Position numbers and translations under genes: made by a program. The notes beneath the pieces were generated by a model. It saw only the letters and a program-made list of their open reading frames with translations. It had not been told where the DNA came from and ran no database searches. Below are positions 6,240-8,160 of a DNA stretch of 8,160 nucleotides, piece after piece. The DNA is from Nitrospiraceae bacterium (GTDB lineage Bacteria > Nitrospirota > Nitrospiria > Nitrospirales > Nitrospiraceae), in NCBI GenBank assembly GCA_005800255.1, contig SYGW01000142.1, positions 1 to 8,160 on the forward strand, given 5' to 3'. Numbering within the stretch: the first letter of the stretch is position 1; each line of letters opens with the position of its first letter.

Positions 6240-6268
6240 TTGCGTCAATCATTTCACTGCTTTACACT
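6240..6268 (+). promoter_or_regulatory. Predicted promoter for plsX-fabH
   Basis: TTGCGT (6240-6245) is separated by 17 bases from TACACT (6263-6268), which matches 4 of 6 positions of the -10 consensus. It lies in the 186-nt gap between rpmF and plsX, with a predicted start near 6275. The -35 box matches only 3 of 6 positions. The rest of the gap holds two hairpins and no open frame that I can support. Confidence 0.45.
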
Positions 6269-6277
6269 CCTCCAGCA

Positions 6278-6320
6278 TGTCGCGTGGTGACGGCCGGTCG
6301 TCGACCGTAACCGCGTGGCA
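6278..6320 (+). promoter_or_regulatory. Long imperfect hairpin in the plsX leader
   Basis: Bases 6278-6293 pair with 6305-6320: 15 pairs, three of them G-T, and one G/A mismatch, around an 11-base loop (6294-6304). The stem begins a few bases after the predicted transcription start and ends 29 nt before the plsX ATG. No T-run follows. The element could be a 5' mRNA stabiliser, a regulatory RNA fold or an operator for a dimeric repressor. The sequence alone does not decide. Confidence 0.45.
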
Positions 6321-6349
6321 CATCATCATTCGATGAGTACCTGGTCGCT

Positions 6350-7375
6350 ATGAAAATCGCGCTTGATGCCATGGGCGGTGACCATGGACCGGCCCCGGCC
6401 ATTGAGGGGGCGCTCCAGGCTGCCCAGGAATGTGATGTCGAGGTTATCCTCGTCGGCGATGAGGCCCTGCTCACCGCCGAATGTCGCCGCCTTGGCTGCA
6501 CCGATGCTCGTCTATCGATTCGCCATGCCTCGCAAGTCGTCGAGATGCACGAATCGCCCGCGACGGTCGCCCGTAAAAAGAGAAATTCCTCCATTTGGAT
6601 TGCGACCGAGCTGGTCAAGAGTGGCGAGGCCAGTGCCGTCGTCAGTCCTGGGAACACCGGTGCCAGCATGGTGGCCTCCTTTTTTGTGCTCGGGCTGACG
6701 AAGGGTGTGGAGCGGCCGGCGATCGCGACCTGTCTGCCCACGCTGACCGGCATGGCCATCATGTTGGATGTCGGGGCCAATGTGGATTGTAGCGCCCAGC
6801 ATCTGGCCCAATTCGCCATCATGGGGAATGAGTACGGCAAACATCTTTTCGGGAAGCCCAATCCGCGCGTCGGACTGTTGAGTATCGGGGAAGAGGATAG
6901 TAAGGGCAATGAAGTGACAAAGGAAGCCTTCAAGCTCCTCAAGGCTAGTCCGCTCAACTTTATCGGCAATGTCGAGGGCCGCGACGTCTATAGCGGAAGC
7001 GCGGATGTGGTGGTGTGCGACGGGTTTATCGGCAACGTCGCGTTGAAGATTTCCGAAGGCGTGGCCGACACGATCAAGAAATTGTTGCTCAAGGAAATTT
7101 CCGGATCCTTCTTCGGCCGCTTGGCCTACCCGTTGATTGCCACGCCGTTGCTGAATTTGAAAAAACGAATCGATTACGCAGAATTCGGCGGAGCGCCGCT
7201 GCTGGGCGTCAACGGCATTACGATGATCTGCCATGGCCGTTCGTCCGCCAAGGCGATTAAGAATGCCATCCGTCGGGCGAAGGGTTTGGCCGAGAGTCGC
7301 GTCGATGAGCTGATCCAGCGCGATATTCAAGAGAGCCTCTCGCAGCCCAAGCCGGCCGGGGATGCCTCAGCATGA
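6350..7375 (+). CDS. plsX: Phosphate acyltransferase PlsX
   Basis: PlsX converts acyl-ACP and phosphate to acyl-phosphate, the acyl donor for PlsY in glycerol-3-phosphate acylation. It is a peripheral membrane protein at the start of phospholipid synthesis. The 341-residue protein matches the family length and motifs: KIALDAMGGDHGP (2-14), SAVVSPGNTGASMV (95-108), LDVGANVDC (139-147), GLLSIGEEDSKGNE (175-188), VVCDGFIGNV (221-230), YAEFGGAPLLGVNG (276-289) and HGRSS (295-299). ATG 6350 gives the conserved N-terminus directly. No good Shine-Dalgarno sequence precedes it. The stop codon overlaps the fabH start (ATGA), so the two are translationally coupled. A promoter and a hairpin lie upstream. 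Confidence 0.97.
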   Translation: MKIALDAMGGDHGPAPAIEGALQAAQECDVEVILVGDEALLTAECRRLGCTDARLSIRHASQVVEMHESPATVARKKRNSSIWIATELVKSGEASAVVSPGNTGASMVASFFVLGLTKGVERPAIATCLPTLTGMAIMLDVGANVDCSAQHLAQFAIMGNEYGKHLFGKPNPRVGLLSIGEEDSKGNEVTKEAFKLLKASPLNFIGNVEGRDVYSGSADVVVCDGFIGNVALKISEGVADTIKKLLLKEISGSFFGRLAYPLIATPLLNLKKRIDYAEFGGAPLLGVNGITMICHGRSSAKAIKNAIRRAKGLAESRVDELIQRDIQESLSQPKPAGDASA

Positions 7376-8160
7376 GGGCCCGCATTGCGGGGACCGGCTC
7401 CTATGTGCCGGCCAAAGTGCTGACCAATGCCGACCTTGAAGGGATGGTGGCCACCTCGGACGAATGGATCGTCGAGCGGACCGGTATCTGCGAGCGGCAT
7501 GTGGCCGGTTCCGGTGAAGCCTGTTCCGACCTGGCGGTGAAGGCGGCGGAGCGAGCCTTGGCTGCTGCGGGGGTGAGTGCCGCCGATCTCGATCTGATTC
7601 TCCTGGCCACCTGTACCGGCGATTATCCGCTTCCTGCCACAGCCTGTGTGATCCAACATCGACTGGGGGCGACGAAAGCGGCGGCCTGCGACCTGTCGGC
7701 CGCTTGTTGCGGGTTCGTCTATGCCCTATCGATGGCGGATGCCTATGTCAAAACTGGCATGCGCCATGTGCTGATTATCGGGTCGGAAGTGATGTCGGGG
7801 ATTACCGATTGGACCGATCGCAACACCTGCATCTTGTTCGGCGACGGGGCCGGAGCTGCCGTGATCAGCGCCAGTGAGAACGACCGGGGGATTCTCTCGA
7901 CGCACCTCCGTTCCGATGGGAGCCTCTGCGACTTGATTACGGTGCCAGGGGGCGGGTCGCGCTTGCCTCCCTCTGAAAAAGTTGTGGCGGAGCGGATGCA
8001 GTACATCAAGATGAAGGGAAACGAGACCTTCAAGGTGGCGGTGCGGACTTTGGAGGAAGTGGCGCGGGAGACTCTCGCCGCGAATAATCTTGGCGTGGAG
8101 GATCTCGACCTCTATGTGCCGCATCAAGCCAATATTCGTATTCTGAAGGCCGTGGCCAGC
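7372..8160 (+). CDS. fabH: 3-oxoacyl-ACP synthase III (FabH), 5' part (3' end outside window)
   Basis: FabH condenses a short acyl-CoA (commonly acetyl-CoA) with malonyl-ACP to start fatty acid synthesis. The frame opens at ATG 7372, overlapping the plsX stop by 4 nt, and stays open for 263 codons to the window edge, about four fifths of the usual length. Visible features are the N-terminal IAGTGSYVPAKVLTN, SDEWIVERTGI (29-39), the active-site nucleophile in DLSAACCGF (107-115, Cys112), ILFGDGAGAAV (154-164) and the PHQAN motif with catalytic His251. The third catalytic residue, an Asn near residue 280, lies beyond the window. The nucleophile is followed by a second Cys (ACCGF), where ACSGF or ACAGF is common. 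The plsX-fabH coupling links phospholipid and fatty acid synthesis. Confidence 0.96.
   Translation, partial: MRARIAGTGSYVPAKVLTNADLEGMVATSDEWIVERTGICERHVAGSGEACSDLAVKAAERALAAAGVSAADLDLILLATCTGDYPLPATACVIQHRLGATKAAACDLSAACCGFVYALSMADAYVKTGMRHVLIIGSEVMSGITDWTDRNTCILFGDGAGAAVISASENDRGILSTHLRSDGSLCDLITVPGGGSRLPPSEKVVAERMQYIKMKGNETFKVAVRTLEEVARETLAANNLGVEDLDLYVPHQANIRILKAVAS

Noticed and set aside
6335..6350. AGTACCTGGTC just before the plsX start, resembling half of the FapR operator as I remember it
   Set aside because: Only a partial match to a consensus recalled from memory. FapR is known mainly from Gram-positive bacteria, and the palindrome is not completed here.
6512..7330. 272-codon open frame on the - strand opposite plsX
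   Set aside because: It is an antisense shadow of plsX with no motif or convincing ribosome binding site.

Overview
This is a compact, protein-dense bacterial housekeeping segment of fairly high GC. Nearly all genes lie on the + strand with short gaps or overlaps. Protein sequences and gene order (ispE-prs-rplY-pth, then rpsF-ssb-rpsR, then yceD-rpmF-plsX-fabH) suggest a Gram-negative-type bacterium. My best guess is Nitrospirota (Nitrospira-like), but this is an impression from memory, not a database match.

Layout. Positions 1-396 hold the 3' end of a CDP-alcohol phosphatidyltransferase gene. It runs abruptly into the 3' remnant (369-685) of a sigma-54-dependent, Fis-family response regulator. 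That remnant has lost its receiver and nearly all of its AAA+ domain and also carries a one-base frameshift. ispE (isoprenoid precursor synthesis) overlaps the end of the remnant. A promoter and a leader hairpin precede prs (PRPP synthesis), followed by rplY (ribosomal protein L25/CTC) and pth (peptidyl-tRNA hydrolase), which starts 2 nt after the rplY stop. A second promoter and a leader with two hairpins precede rpsF, ssb and rpsR (S6, single-strand binding protein, S18). These continue into yceD (DUF177) and rpmF (L32). A third promoter and a long imperfect hairpin precede plsX and fabH, whose stop and start codons overlap. fabH runs off the right edge.

The genes serve growth functions: ribosome assembly and recycling, PRPP and isoprenoid supply, and entry into phospholipid and fatty acid synthesis. 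I found no CRISPR array, insertion sequence, tRNA, rRNA or accessory system, and nothing that looks like a new biological system. The points most worth a second look are the broken regulator junction at the left edge, the hairpins placed just downstream of predicted promoters (especially before plsX and rpsF), the SSB without the usual C-terminal tip, and the absence of rplI after rpsR.
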